Shown: positions 1 to 6,599 of the stretch, in pieces
Numbering within the stretch: position 1 is the first letter of the stretch
How the letters are laid out: each line of letters opens with the position of its first letter
From: a virus
Virus record (IMG/VR): IMGVR_UViG_3300023301_000126
Location: 1-22,042 of that record
DNA length: 22,042 bases
Reading direction: 5' to 3' (one strand)
Translations under genes and position numbers: made by a program
Notes under the pieces: generated by a model
Database searches by the model: none
Seen by the model: the letters and a program-made list of their open reading frames with translations, nothing else
What the model was told of the DNA's origin: nothing

Positions 1-1
1 G

Positions 2-97
2 GGATACTACATTAAATTGTGGAGCAACGAGATTTTGGATATTTTAGGTTGGGACAGGAGCAATCCTGGGAAGCTAGGACATTACGACAGACCATAG
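2..97 (+). CDS. 3' end of an unidentified phage gene (5' end outside window)
   Basis: The frame starting at base 2 is open from the window edge to a TAG at 95-97 and gives 31 residues, beginning GYYIKLW and ending GHYDRP. The other two frames close early (TAA at 13-15 and a TAG near base 45). The stretch is rich in Trp, Asp and Gly and looks like ordinary protein rather than translated spacer. The next gene begins 13 bases later behind its own ribosome binding site. Too little is visible to assign a family. Confidence 0.5.
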   Translation, partial: GYYIKLWSNEILDILGWDRSNPGKLGHYDRP

Positions 98-110
98 AGG
101 GGTTAAATTC

Positions 111-266
111 ATGCTAACAACATTTCAAGTGGTGACTTTAATCATTATTGTCATTACCTTCATAGGAACTATTGGGGAACAAGAAGACAAAAGTTTTAGA
201 GCTAATATGGGAGCTATCTGCATTGCAGCAATATTAGGTTTTATTGCAGTAACATGGTTCCTGTAA
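111..266 (+). CDS. Small membrane protein, two predicted transmembrane helices
   Basis: This 51-residue ORF starts at ATG 111 behind GAGGGG (97-102). Residues about 5-21 (VVTLIIIVITFIGT region) and 35-51 (AICIAAILGFIAVTWFL) are strongly hydrophobic. A short polar loop with EQEDKSFR separates them, so a helical hairpin in the cytoplasmic membrane is the likely structure. It lies between a gene end and the zinc-ribbon gene, 13 bases upstream of the latter. Small two-helix membrane proteins are common in phage early regions and can act in host takeover, superinfection exclusion or as accessory holins, but nothing in the sequence selects one of these. The topology is an inference from composition only. 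Confidence 0.7.
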   Translation: MLTTFQVVTLIIIVITFIGTIGEQEDKSFRANMGAICIAAILGFIAVTWFL

Positions 267-279
267 GGGGGAGATAATT

Positions 280-471
280 GTGCAATGTCCAGTTTGCTAT
301 AATAAGAAATTGTTAGTGAGAGATTCCAGGACGAGTTCACATGCTGAAATAAAGAGAACCAGAGAATGTACTGAATGTCTAACTAGGTTTTCAACAATGG
401 AGCATATCCAGTTTGGGAGTCTACCAGATTATATTAGAGATAGAATATTGGATAATAATACATGTGGATAA
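280..471 (+). CDS. Stand-alone NrdR-type zinc ribbon protein
   Basis: The 63-residue product starts at GTG 280 behind GGGGGAGA (267-274). It matches the N-terminal zinc ribbon of NrdR, the repressor of ribonucleotide reductase genes: C3-x2-C6, a DSR motif at 15-17, an Arg-rich RTRE segment at 27-30, then C30-x2-C33 and RFST. In full NrdR (about 150 residues) this ribbon binds NrdR boxes and is followed by an ATP-cone that senses ATP/dATP. Here the protein ends about 20 residues after the ribbon, so the ATP-cone is absent. It may bind DNA constitutively, compete with host NrdR to raise dNTP supply, or have been recruited to another promoter. The family assignment rests on the cysteine spacing plus the DSR and REC..C motifs. 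The function is inferred. Confidence 0.72.
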   Translation: MQCPVCYNKKLLVRDSRTSSHAEIKRTRECTECLTRFSTMEHIQFGSLPDYIRDRILDNNTCG

Positions 472-484
472 GGAGTGGGAGATA

Positions 485-709
485 TTGGACCAAAAACATT
501 TGAGCGAATTAAGAAACAACTTGGAGAGAAGCATTTTACGTACTAGAGTTAATATTAGAGTTATCAAGATGAAGCAACGATTCTATGATAGGCTGAAGGA
601 AGAGAATGAGATAGTTCTTGGAATTTCCAACACGAATCCAATTACATTCATGGGTAGAGATATCGAGATTGACGATACCATCACAGGAGGATATTCCATT
701 GAACAATGA
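485..709 (+). CDS. Hypothetical small phage protein (74 aa)
   Basis: I choose TTG 485 as start because AAGGAG at 470-475 sits 9 bases upstream. The frame extends further upstream (ATG 413, GTG 464), but those starts overlap the zinc-ribbon gene and have no ribosome binding site. The product begins MDQKHLSELRNNLERS, is basic and helical in its first half (RTRVNIRVIKMKQRFYDRL), and has an acidic, Thr/Ile-rich end (GRDIEIDDTITGGYS). I do not recognise the family. It lies between the zinc-ribbon gene and another small ORF in the early cluster, which suggests an early accessory role. Confidence 0.6.
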   Translation: MDQKHLSELRNNLERSILRTRVNIRVIKMKQRFYDRLKEENEIVLGISNTNPITFMGRDIEIDDTITGGYSIEQ

Positions 710-736
710 TGTCTATATTATTGGGAGGATTATAAC

Positions 737-973
737 ATGTGGTTATTGCATAAGATGATAGCAGAACTATGGAACAAGCAGAAGAATGGTACCGCCACCA
801 AGGATGATATAAAGGAACTTGAATTGTGTATGGAAGCAAACATGAATATGGTTCTTAAATTGACCAAACTAGAGAACGAATCATTACTTGCCAGCATGAC
901 TAATGATAAAGAATGGCAAAATGATATTTGTGCTAATATTGATAAGTTAACAGAAAAAGTATATAATAATTAG
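737..973 (+). CDS. Small conserved-looking phage early protein (78 aa)
   Basis: It starts at ATG 737 behind GGGAGG. The product is helical and begins MWLLHKMIAELWNKQKNG. It has a middle segment with repeated Asn/Met (MEANMNMVLKL) and an ending LASMTNDKEWQNDIC. I associate this general layout, a helical start followed by 'SLLASMTND.EWQ', with small proteins of unknown function in Bacillus phages, but I cannot name the family with certainty. No catalytic motif, membrane segment or zinc site is visible. Its TAG stop overlaps the ribosome binding site of the next gene (TAGGAGG), which implies translational coupling. Confidence 0.7.
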   Translation: MWLLHKMIAELWNKQKNGTATKDDIKELELCMEANMNMVLKLTKLENESLLASMTNDKEWQNDICANIDKLTEKVYNN

Positions 974-984
974 GAGGTATGGAG

Positions 985-1287
985 ATGAATGAGAAGGAAA
1001 AATTGATGTCAGAGATAATTATGTTAGCTATGAAGGTACAGATGGAAACGGAGCATGCTGTGTTCATAAGATTCCATGGGCATGTAGGCATTATAGATAT
1101 AGAGATAGTGCAATCCAAAGACAACTGGCAGGACGAATTAGCCAGAGCTAACCTATACACAGATAAGGATGCTAATACGGAGCGTATGCGACAGGTCAAA
1201 GAGCAATTAATGGAGTTCGTCGAAGAAGGAGTGGACACGGAGCAATTAGAATATTTTGTAGAGGAGATTTATCATCATACTTTCTAA
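985..1287 (+). CDS. Hypothetical acidic phage protein (100 aa)
   Basis: Two in-frame ATGs exist. GGAGG at 973-977 is only 1 base from ATG 979 but 7 bases from ATG 985, so 985 is the likely start. The product begins MNEKEKLMSEIIML. A compact central part (HAVFIRFHGHVGIIDIEI) looks like two beta strands with two His residues, and a long acidic helical C-terminus follows (TERMRQVKEQLMEF and EYFVEEIYHH). I do not recognise a family. It is the last gene before the terminator at 1348-1377 and so probably ends the first early transcript. Confidence 0.65.
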   Translation: MNEKEKLMSEIIMLAMKVQMETEHAVFIRFHGHVGIIDIEIVQSKDNWQDELARANLYTDKDANTERMRQVKEQLMEFVEEGVDTEQLEYFVEEIYHHTF

Positions 1288-1347
1288 TGTGACAAGATTG
1301 GATTACCTAACAGAATATGTGGATATAAAGTTTGAAGAATTTGGGTG

Positions 1348-1377
1348 AGGCAGATATTAATATCTGTCTTTTCTTTA
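1348..1377 (+). terminator. Intrinsic (rho-independent) terminator
   Basis: The 16-base perfect palindrome CAGATATTAATATCTG (1351-1366) extends outward to a 9-bp stem, AGGCAGATA pairing with TATCTGTCT, containing one G-U pair and a TTAA loop. A T-rich tract (TTTTCTTT, 1369-1376) follows directly. It lies 60 bases after the 985-1287 gene and 55 bases before the next start, so it separates the small early cluster from the polymerase run. No convincing promoter is visible between it and the gene at 1432, so partial read-through or antitermination may be needed. Confidence 0.75.
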
Positions 1378-1431
1378 TGGGGTTAAACCGACTCCTGATA
1401 CGATAGAGTAAGATATGAAGGAGTTGAGGTA

Positions 1432-1626
1432 GTGAGGGATGAAGAGGCAAGGAAACAACTTAAACATGCTTTGGATGAACAACAATCCATTAGAACTAAT
1501 AAGCTTAAAGATATTCTTAAGTCTATGAATGTATCAACGAAGAGGAGGAGTCGAGATATAGAAGTCAACTATCTAAGAAATGAGGTTAATAAATCGCACA
1601 AGGCTTTGAAGGAGAGGAGAGGATAA
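1432..1626 (+). CDS. Small basic protein coupled to dnaE (64 aa)
   Basis: The GTG start at 1432 has AAGGAG (1418-1423) 8 bases upstream. The product is highly charged and almost wholly helical, with basic clusters NKLKDILKSMN, STKRRSRD and HKALKERRG. Its last codons (GAG AGG AGA GGA) also supply the ribosome binding site of the polymerase gene, whose TTG begins 4 bases after the stop, so the two are probably translated together. The positive charge and coupling suggest a nucleic-acid or polymerase-associated role, but that is inference from context. I recognise no family. Confidence 0.65.
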   Translation: MRDEEARKQLKHALDEQQSIRTNKLKDILKSMNVSTKRRSRDIEVNYLRNEVNKSHKALKERRG

Positions 1627-1630
1627 TATT

Positions 1631-4423
1631 TTGGATTATGTTAGCTTAAGAACCCAATCAACATTCAGTATATGTCAAGCCTTTGGGATGCCAAACCAGA
1701 TTGTAGAACGAGCTAAGGAACTTGGACACAAGGCTGTATGTCTGGCAGAAGGAGGTCACACCAATAGCCATCCTAAGCTGGAGATAGCTTGCCAGAAACA
1801 TGGATTGAAGCCGATTTATGGAGTTGTCCTAAATGTGGTTGAAAATCATACAGATAAGGACAGATTTAAGGATAATTTGTTGGTTATAGCCAAAAATTCA
1901 CAAGGTTACAGTAACTTGCTGCACTTAGCTAACCTAGGACACAAGGAGACAAATTTCTATTATGTGCCTACAGTGGAGTACAGGGAGATATATCAACACC
2001 AGGAGGGATTAATTGTTCTAACTGGTAGTTCGTTGAATGGAGACATGGATGTAGCAGAGCAACGACTACTTGAGATGAATGATAACATATTCCATTTATG
2101 GATTGAAGTGGATGTGTCAAAGAACCAGATGGATGCACGTCAAGCAATGATGCTAGCCAGGAATAATAAGATTCCTATGGTGGCTACGAATGACACTAGG
2201 TTTATATTAGATGGACAAGAGAGAATTATCCATTTCTTAACTGCAATCAAGAGTAAGAACGGTAGGACACCAAGTAAACAGTCAAAGATGGCAACTACAG
2301 AAGAAATGTTGGCATGGTGTGCAATAGAGCAGGCTGTAGCTAATTCAGTCTATGTGGCAGACCTAGTGGATGAATTTGAACTACCTAAAGCAGAACAATT
2401 GAAGTTAAATGTAGGAGAACCATATGAGAAATTACTACAGGAATGCAGAGATGGTTGGAAACAACGAGGAATAACCAAAGCACAGAAGGATGAATATATG
2501 GAGCGACTCTTCAGGGAATTGAACTTAATCAAGGATAAGGATTACATTGATTATTTTCTAGCAGTATCTGACCTTGTTAGATGGGCTAAAGAGCGTAATA
2601 TACTAGTTGGTGCAGCACGTGGTTCTGCTGCAGGTAGTTTAGTAGCATACTTGATAGGAATCACAGAGGTTGACCCATTGAAATGGGACTTGTTATTCGA
2701 ACGTTTTATTGATGTTTCACGCTATGACCCACCAGATATTGACATTGATTTCCAGGATGATAGACGTGATGAAGTTAAGGATTACCTGAAGGATAAATAT
2801 GGTTATGATAAAGTATCCAACATTGCAGGATATTCCTTATTGAAACCAAAGAGCCTCCTGGATGATATGGGCAGAGTATATAAGATACCTAAAGCCAGGA
2901 TAGACAAAGCCAAGAACCAGCTTAAAGAAAATGGTGGTGGCTTACTCTTACAGGAGGTTATGGAACAATTTTTCCCAGAATATGCATACTTATGTGATGC
3001 TGAAGGTATGATACGTCACTTGACTGTTCATGCGGCAGGAGTAGTTGTAGCCAGTGAGAAACTTGAAAAATTCGCTACTGTTGGACGAAGTGGTTTGATG
3101 CTAGATAAGAGGGATACCGAGTATATTGGACTTATGAAGATTGATATGTTGAGCCTTACTACATTGACAATCCTAAGCAATTGCCTGAAGGTTATTGGCA
3201 AGACACCAGATTGGATGTACAATGATATACCATTAGATGATGAGGAAACTTATCGAGCCTTCAGAGGAGAGAATTTCCAAGGTATATTTCAGTTTGAAGG
3301 TGGAGCAACCAAGCGTGTATCTCAACAGGTGGAACCAGTAAACTTCACAGAGCTTGTTGATATCAATGCACTTAGTAGACCAGGACCAATTTCATCAGGT
3401 GCAACAGATTCTTACATCAAGAGGGAACGAGATGATATACACCCAGTAGTGACTAAACATACGGATAGAAGTCGTGGACAGATTCTCTTCCAGGAGCAAA
3501 TTATGAAGGTTCTCAGAGAGGCAGGAAACCTGGATTGGGCAGATGTTACAGCAGTACGTAAACTAATCACTAAGAATGAAGGAGCAGACAAACTAGAAGC
3601 AATCCACCAAAGGTTCCTAGATAACTTTGATGACAAGGATGTGGCAGAAAATATATGGCACAGGATTGGAGAATCAGGTTCATATGGTTTCAATGTGGCA
3701 CACTCTACTAGTTATACGTTCCTGGGATACTATTGTATGTATCTCAAGATAAACTATCCTAAGGAATTCTATTGGGCGAACTTGGTAGTAGAACCAGACA
3801 ATGAAAATATCCTCCTGGAGTATATACAACAGGGTGGTAAGGTGTATGGAGTTAAGTTTGGTAAGAGCGAAAGGAGTTGGACTATTGATAAGGATGGTCT
3901 ACGAGCTGGATATATGACTATCAAAGGAGTTGGACCAAAGTCATCTGATAAGCTTGTTGCTGGAAACATTCCTGGAGGCAAAGCTAAGAAATCTCTAACA
4001 GATGCAGGAGCCTTTGATGAGAACGATGATGAGGTAGATTATCTTGGTATCCATGATGTATCTAGAAGGTTATCCAAGGTGTATGGAAGGGAACGAGTTG
4101 ACCAGATTAATCTAGGTGAATATGTTCGTATTGGTGGCAAGATAACCAAGCGACGAGATATGGATTTGAGGCAGGTAGTGGAAGGTCAAGGTAGAGTTTA
4201 TGAAGATGAAGTTGACAAACCAGAGCTAAACGAATATGTTCACTTTGAGATTACAGATGAATCAGGTTCCATCAATGCAACAGTTAATCGATTCAAATAT
4301 GCCAATAATAACCTTAGAGAGATAGTTGACAAGGTTAATATGAATAGTGTTGTAATAGTTACAGGTAAGTACAGTGAGCAGTATAGGAAGGTTTATATCA
4401 ACAAGATTGAGATATTAGAATGA
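1631..4423 (+). CDS. dnaE: Family C DNA polymerase III alpha subunit, DnaE-like
   Basis: This is the replicative polymerase, 930 residues against roughly 1,100 for cellular DnaE. Its order is an N-terminal PHP-like domain (about 1-270), the palm and fingers, a helix-hairpin-helix (MTIKGVGPKSSDKL), and a C-terminal OB fold (about 815-930, YVRIGGKIT). The catalytic motif PDIDIDF gives Asp369 and Asp371, and MKIDML gives Asp505, so the active-site triad is complete. Other family blocks are GAARGSAAGSLVAY, TVHAAGVVVAS, GIFQFEGG, SRPGPIS, LFQEQIM and GSYGFNVAHS. The PHP domain has lost its metal ligands: the usual HxH is R7-T-Q9, and DHG in the second motif is EGG. No PolC-type exonuclease is inserted, so proofreading must come from elsewhere or be absent. 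The start is TTG 1631 behind GAGAGGAG; no ATG lies nearby in frame. Confidence 0.96.
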   Translation: MDYVSLRTQSTFSICQAFGMPNQIVERAKELGHKAVCLAEGGHTNSHPKLEIACQKHGLKPIYGVVLNVVENHTDKDRFKDNLLVIAKNSQGYSNLLHLANLGHKETNFYYVPTVEYREIYQHQEGLIVLTGSSLNGDMDVAEQRLLEMNDNIFHLWIEVDVSKNQMDARQAMMLARNNKIPMVATNDTRFILDGQERIIHFLTAIKSKNGRTPSKQSKMATTEEMLAWCAIEQAVANSVYVADLVDEFELPKAEQLKLNVGEPYEKLLQECRDGWKQRGITKAQKDEYMERLFRELNLIKDKDYIDYFLAVSDLVRWAKERNILVGAARGSAAGSLVAYLIGITEVDPLKWDLLFERFIDVSRYDPPDIDIDFQDDRRDEVKDYLKDKYGYDKVSNIAGYSLLKPKSLLDDMGRVYKIPKARIDKAKNQLKENGGGLLLQEVMEQFFPEYAYLCDAEGMIRHLTVHAAGVVVASEKLEKFATVGRSGLMLDKRDTEYIGLMKIDMLSLTTLTILSNCLKVIGKTPDWMYNDIPLDDEETYRAFRGENFQGIFQFEGGATKRVSQQVEPVNFTELVDINALSRPGPISSGATDSYIKRERDDIHPVVTKHTDRSRGQILFQEQIMKVLREAGNLDWADVTAVRKLITKNEGADKLEAIHQRFLDNFDDKDVAENIWHRIGESGSYGFNVAHSTSYTFLGYYCMYLKINYPKEFYWANLVVEPDNENILLEYIQQGGKVYGVKFGKSERSWTIDKDGLRAGYMTIKGVGPKSSDKLVAGNIPGGKAKKSLTDAGAFDENDDEVDYLGIHDVSRRLSKVYGRERVDQINLGEYVRIGGKITKRRDMDLRQVVEGQGRVYEDEVDKPELNEYVHFEITDESGSINATVNRFKYANNNLREIVDKVNMNSVVIVTGKYSEQYRKVYINKIEILE

Positions 4424-4430
4424 TAGGTTC

Positions 4431-4464
4431 CCTCCTGTGTAGAATATAATCCTACCACAGGAGG
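4431..4464 (+). other. Stem-loop after dnaE built from CCTCCTGTG / CACAGGAGG
   Basis: A perfect 9-bp inverted repeat, CCTCCTGTG (4431-4439) and CACAGGAGG (4456-4464), is extended by TAG/CTA around one bulged C, with loop AATATAATC. No T-tract follows, so it is not a standard intrinsic terminator. The right arm contains a Shine-Dalgarno-like core but no start codon lies at working distance. The next gene uses a separate AGGAGG at 4478-4483. It may stabilise or process the mRNA between dnaE and the VOC gene. Confidence 0.5.
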
Positions 4465-4492
4465 ACAACCAAATCAGAGGAGGATGGATAGA

Positions 4493-4840
4493 ATGACAAA
4501 ACCACACGTAAGCATAAGGGTTAAAAACATGGAGCAATCCATAAAGTACTATAGGGGGTTAGGATACGACCTTGGTTATCCAATCTACTGTAAATCCATT
4601 GGAGGATTGTATGTAGCTTTTGGAATGAAGAAGGGTTATCCTACAATCGAATTGCTGGAGACAGGAGAAAAAGTTTCTGGAGGATTAGACCATCTGACTA
4701 TTGGGTGGGGGTACGATATTGACAAGAGTAAACTTGACATTGTGGAGGAAAATAGGATACCAGAATTGGGAGTCAAAACGATTTTATTCTTTGGTCCTAA
4801 TGATGAAAAGCTAGAATTATTCGAGAGTCTTGGTAAGTAA
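4493..4840 (+). CDS. VOC-superfamily (glyoxalase/dioxygenase fold) protein
   Basis: This 115-residue protein has the two-module beta-alpha-beta-beta-beta fold of the vicinal oxygen chelate superfamily. Candidate metal ligands lie at the expected places: His5 (PHVSIRV), Glu53 (TIELLE), His67 (DHLTIGW) and Glu108 (KLELFE), matching the H/E/H/E set of glyoxalase I. The helix MEQSIKYYRGLGYDLG is also typical. The set looks complete, so it may be an active metalloenzyme. Substrates in this superfamily include methylglyoxal-thiol adducts, catechols and thiol-antibiotic adducts, and the sequence does not pick one. I prefer ATG 4493 over ATG 4484 because AGGAGG (4478-4483) touches 4484 but is 9 bases from 4493. 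It lies between the polymerase and resolvase genes, an unusual place for such an enzyme. Confidence 0.8.
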   Translation: MTKPHVSIRVKNMEQSIKYYRGLGYDLGYPIYCKSIGGLYVAFGMKKGYPTIELLETGEKVSGGLDHLTIGWGYDIDKSKLDIVEENRIPELGVKTILFFGPNDEKLELFESLGK

Positions 4841-4851
4841 GGAGAGATTGA

Positions 4852-5277
4852 ATGAAGTGGATTTCTATTGACCCAGGAGAGACTTGTGGGTGGAGCTATT
4901 GGGAGGATACAGAGCAATTAGACAAAGGACAAGACAATCCTATAGAATTGTTCGAAAGGATTGAACGGTATATTGATTGGGGAATGGAATTCATCCTATA
5001 TGAGAATTATGTGCTAAGACAATCCTCTGCTAAATCTATGGTAGGTAATAAGTTCCTAGTGGTGCAAGCCATTGGAGTAATTAAGTGGATGGCACATAAA
5101 CATGGAGTGGATATCGATACCCAGATGCCAGCACAAAAAGAGTTCTTCAGTAATGATAAGTTGAAGCATTTGGGATTGTATGATAAAAATTTACAACACT
5201 GTCGAGACTCTGTTAGGCATGCTTTGTACTATCAGTTCTTTACAGCAAAAACTAGGAAGATGAAGGAGTTGGTATAG
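4852..5277 (+). CDS. RuvC-like Holliday junction resolvase (phage type)
   Basis: The 141-residue protein has an RNase H-like nuclease pattern. The first strand ends in Asp7 within IDPGETCGW, Glu51 lies in LYENYVL, and the C-terminal helix CRDSVRHALYYQ carries Asp119 next to His116. The segment QMPAQKEFF before the last helix is also typical of phage RuvC-like proteins. Such enzymes cleave branched DNA during recombination and resolve concatemers before packaging. Cellular RuvC is about 160-170 residues, so the length fits. It starts at ATG 4852 behind AAGGAGAG, 11 bases after the VOC gene, and is closely followed by the HTH gene. The nuclease class is well supported; the exact substrate is inferred. 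Confidence 0.85.
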   Translation: MKWISIDPGETCGWSYWEDTEQLDKGQDNPIELFERIERYIDWGMEFILYENYVLRQSSAKSMVGNKFLVVQAIGVIKWMAHKHGVDIDTQMPAQKEFFSNDKLKHLGLYDKNLQHCRDSVRHALYYQFFTAKTRKMKELV

Positions 5278-5279
5278 GA

Positions 5280-5429
5280 ATGAATAAGAAATTATCAGAA
5301 GATGATGTTATTAAAATACACGAGATGATTAAGGAAGGGTGTACTGCACTTAAGATTGCTGAGAAGTACAATGTGGCTCCAAACACTATCTCAGATATTA
5401 AGATAGGACGTACTTGGAAGAATGTTTAA
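5280..5429 (+). CDS. Small helix-turn-helix protein (49 aa)
   Basis: ATG 5280 to TAA 5429 encodes 49 residues: a first helix (SEDDVIKIHEMIKEG), then a helix-turn-helix, LKIAEKYNVAPNTISDIKIG, ending RTWKNV. The pattern 'A..y.Vs..TIsdI..GrtWk.V' is the short HTH often attached to phage HNH or homing endonucleases. Here it stands alone with no nuclease domain, so it may be a remnant or a free-standing DNA-binding protein. AAGGAG (5263-5268) lies inside the end of the resolvase gene 11 bases upstream. Its last 8 bases overlap the next start. It may regulate the neighbouring cluster, but no operator is identified. Confidence 0.75.
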   Translation: MNKKLSEDDVIKIHEMIKEGCTALKIAEKYNVAPNTISDIKIGRTWKNV

Positions 5430-5607
5430 AAACTATGATGAGTGGAAATTATATGATGGTATAGGAATAGAGAAACCAGTCCAGATTTGTGAAAAATGTG
5501 GAACAGAACTATACAAAGGAGAACAAGCAATGTTCCATGATGGAGACTATTATTGCGATGAAAGTTGCCTCCTGGAACGAATAGCACATGAGGAGGTCAT
5601 ATTGTGA
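5422..5607 (+). CDS. Small four-cysteine zinc-binding protein
   Basis: The 61-residue product has the spacing C23-x2-C26 (ICEKCGTEL) and C45-x3-C49 (YYCDESCLL), a treble-clef or half-LIM-like zinc knuckle, followed by a short acidic helix (ERIAHEEVIL). It starts at ATG 5422 inside the end of the HTH gene (8-base overlap). Its own ribosome binding site is weak (GGAAG directly upstream), so it probably depends on translational coupling. The last codons contain AGGAGGT, which serves the next gene. Small zinc-knuckle proteins of this sort are common in Bacillus-phage early regions. The function is unknown. Confidence 0.72.
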   Translation: MFKNYDEWKLYDGIGIEKPVQICEKCGTELYKGEQAMFHDGDYYCDESCLLERIAHEEVIL

Positions 5608-5840
5608 TTAGGATTACAATGTTATTCAAGAATGGTGTGGAGAAAGTTCACAACATACCAACGGAAGAAGTAATAAATGAAATGGATGATGGTTCGAAAG
5701 CAGAAGCAGTTGATGAATTTGCTAAGCTATTCTCTGAAATGGATACATTACGTTTCAGTGATAATGTTGGACAACGTTTCCATATCGATACCAAAGAGGT
5801 AGTGTACGCTAATATTGAGATAAATGAACAGGAGGATTAA
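5604..5840 (+). CDS. Hypothetical acidic phage protein (78 aa)
   Basis: The start is GTG 5604, which overlaps the TGA of the preceding gene (GTGA), with AGGAGGT about 6 bases upstream. The 78-residue acidic protein opens with a beta strand pair (IRITMLFKNGVEKVHNIP), has a central helix (AEAVDEFAKLFSEM), then strands (LRFSDN, FHIDTKEVVYANIEI). The compact alpha/beta layout looks like a real folded domain. No catalytic or metal site is apparent and I do not recognise the family. It lies in the accessory run between the zinc protein and the 74-residue gene that follows. Confidence 0.7.
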   Translation: MIRITMLFKNGVEKVHNIPTEEVINEMDDGSKAEAVDEFAKLFSEMDTLRFSDNVGQRFHIDTKEVVYANIEINEQED

Positions 5841-5841
5841 T

Positions 5842-6066
5842 ATGAATATTTATTATTTTACATTCGGGTTTGGGCAGAAGTTTGAAAGCTGTGTCCAACC
5901 GATTATAGCTGAAAGTTATATAGTTGCTAGATATAAGATGGTATCTATATTCAGCGACAAGTGGGCATTCCAATATAAGGAAGACGAATACTTACAGAAT
6001 ATAGAAAATGGTTCATCACGTGAGAAGATTTTACCACCAATTTTAGTAGAGAAGGATGGATGTTGA
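5842..6066 (+). CDS. Small phage protein with YYFTFG and WAFQY motifs (74 aa)
   Basis: ATG 5842 is preferred over ATG 5824 because CAGGAGG (5830-5836) lies 5 bases before it, and 5824 would overlap the upstream gene without a ribosome binding site. The product begins NIYYFTFGFGQ, has a central IIAESYIVARYKMVSIF helix and the motif KWAFQYKEDEY. This layout (strand with FTFG, then A-R-x-x-M helix, then WAFQY) is one I associate with a family of small proteins in phages of Firmicutes. No function is known to me. Its TGA (6064-6066) lies 2 bases before the HD gene start. Confidence 0.72.
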   Translation: MNIYYFTFGFGQKFESCVQPIIAESYIVARYKMVSIFSDKWAFQYKEDEYLQNIENGSSREKILPPILVEKDGC

Positions 6067-6068
6067 TA

Positions 6069-6590
6069 ATGAGTAACAAAGAGGAGTTATTTAAGGCGAC
6101 CCGTTGGATTGCTAATGACACGTTACGAGAATGGACAGAGGGGAAATTAGACCATGTGCCAGAATATTTCTGGAATATTGCTGCATCAACAAGTGGAAAG
6201 TATCATCCAGCATATTCTCAGGGAGAAGGTGGATTAGTTCGACATACACGAGCTGTTGTGTTCTTTGTGTTGGAATTGAGCCCTGCATGGGAGTTGACCG
6301 AGAAAGAGCTGGACATTGCTATCTCTGCAGCAGTTCTACACGATAGCTGGAAGTGCGGTAAAGATGGTAAGCACACAGTTAATGATCACCCTGATATTGC
6401 AGCAGAATTTGCACGAGAAGATAGCAAGGAAGGAAGCACTCGTTGGAAAGTAGCAGACCTAATCCTAACGCATATGGGAAAATGGCATACACATCCACCT
6501 AAGACTAATTTGCAACTTTTCTTACACACTTGTGATTACTTTGCATCAAGAAAATTAATCCACATACCAATAGATGATATTAAGTGTTAG
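6069..6590 (+). CDS. HD-domain metal-dependent phosphohydrolase
   Basis: The 173-residue protein carries the HD superfamily ligand pattern: His59 (LVRHTRAV), the HD pair His91-Asp92 (AAVLHDSWKCG), His107 (NDHPDIA), His135 (LILTHMGKW) and Asp156 (LHTCDYFASRK). HD enzymes hydrolyse phosphomonoesters, phosphodiesters or nucleotides. In phages such proteins may trim dNTPs or cleave nucleotide second messengers, but the substrate is not readable here. The start is uncertain: ATG 6060, TTG 6063 and ATG 6069 are in frame behind AAGGA (6052-6056). I chose 6069, which restarts just after the upstream stop. It ends the accessory run and is followed by a hairpin. Confidence 0.82.
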   Translation: MSNKEELFKATRWIANDTLREWTEGKLDHVPEYFWNIAASTSGKYHPAYSQGEGGLVRHTRAVVFFVLELSPAWELTEKELDIAISAAVLHDSWKCGKDGKHTVNDHPDIAAEFAREDSKEGSTRWKVADLILTHMGKWHTHPPKTNLQLFLHTCDYFASRKLIHIPIDDIKC

Positions 6591-6599
6591 ATATAAATA

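Noticed and set aside
1289-1348. A 19-codon GTG frame after the gene at 985-1287
   Set aside because: No ribosome binding site at a working distance, very short, and it ends at the base of the terminator stem.
4445-4450. TATAAT in the loop of the 4431-4464 hairpin as a promoter for the VOC gene
   Set aside because: The bases at the -35 position (GATAGG) do not fit, and the sequence sits inside the hairpin loop.
6131-6346. Alternative frame inside the HD-domain gene (71 codons)
   Set aside because: The HD frame carries the full metal-ligand pattern. The alternative has no ribosome binding site and a Cys-rich, low-plausibility composition.
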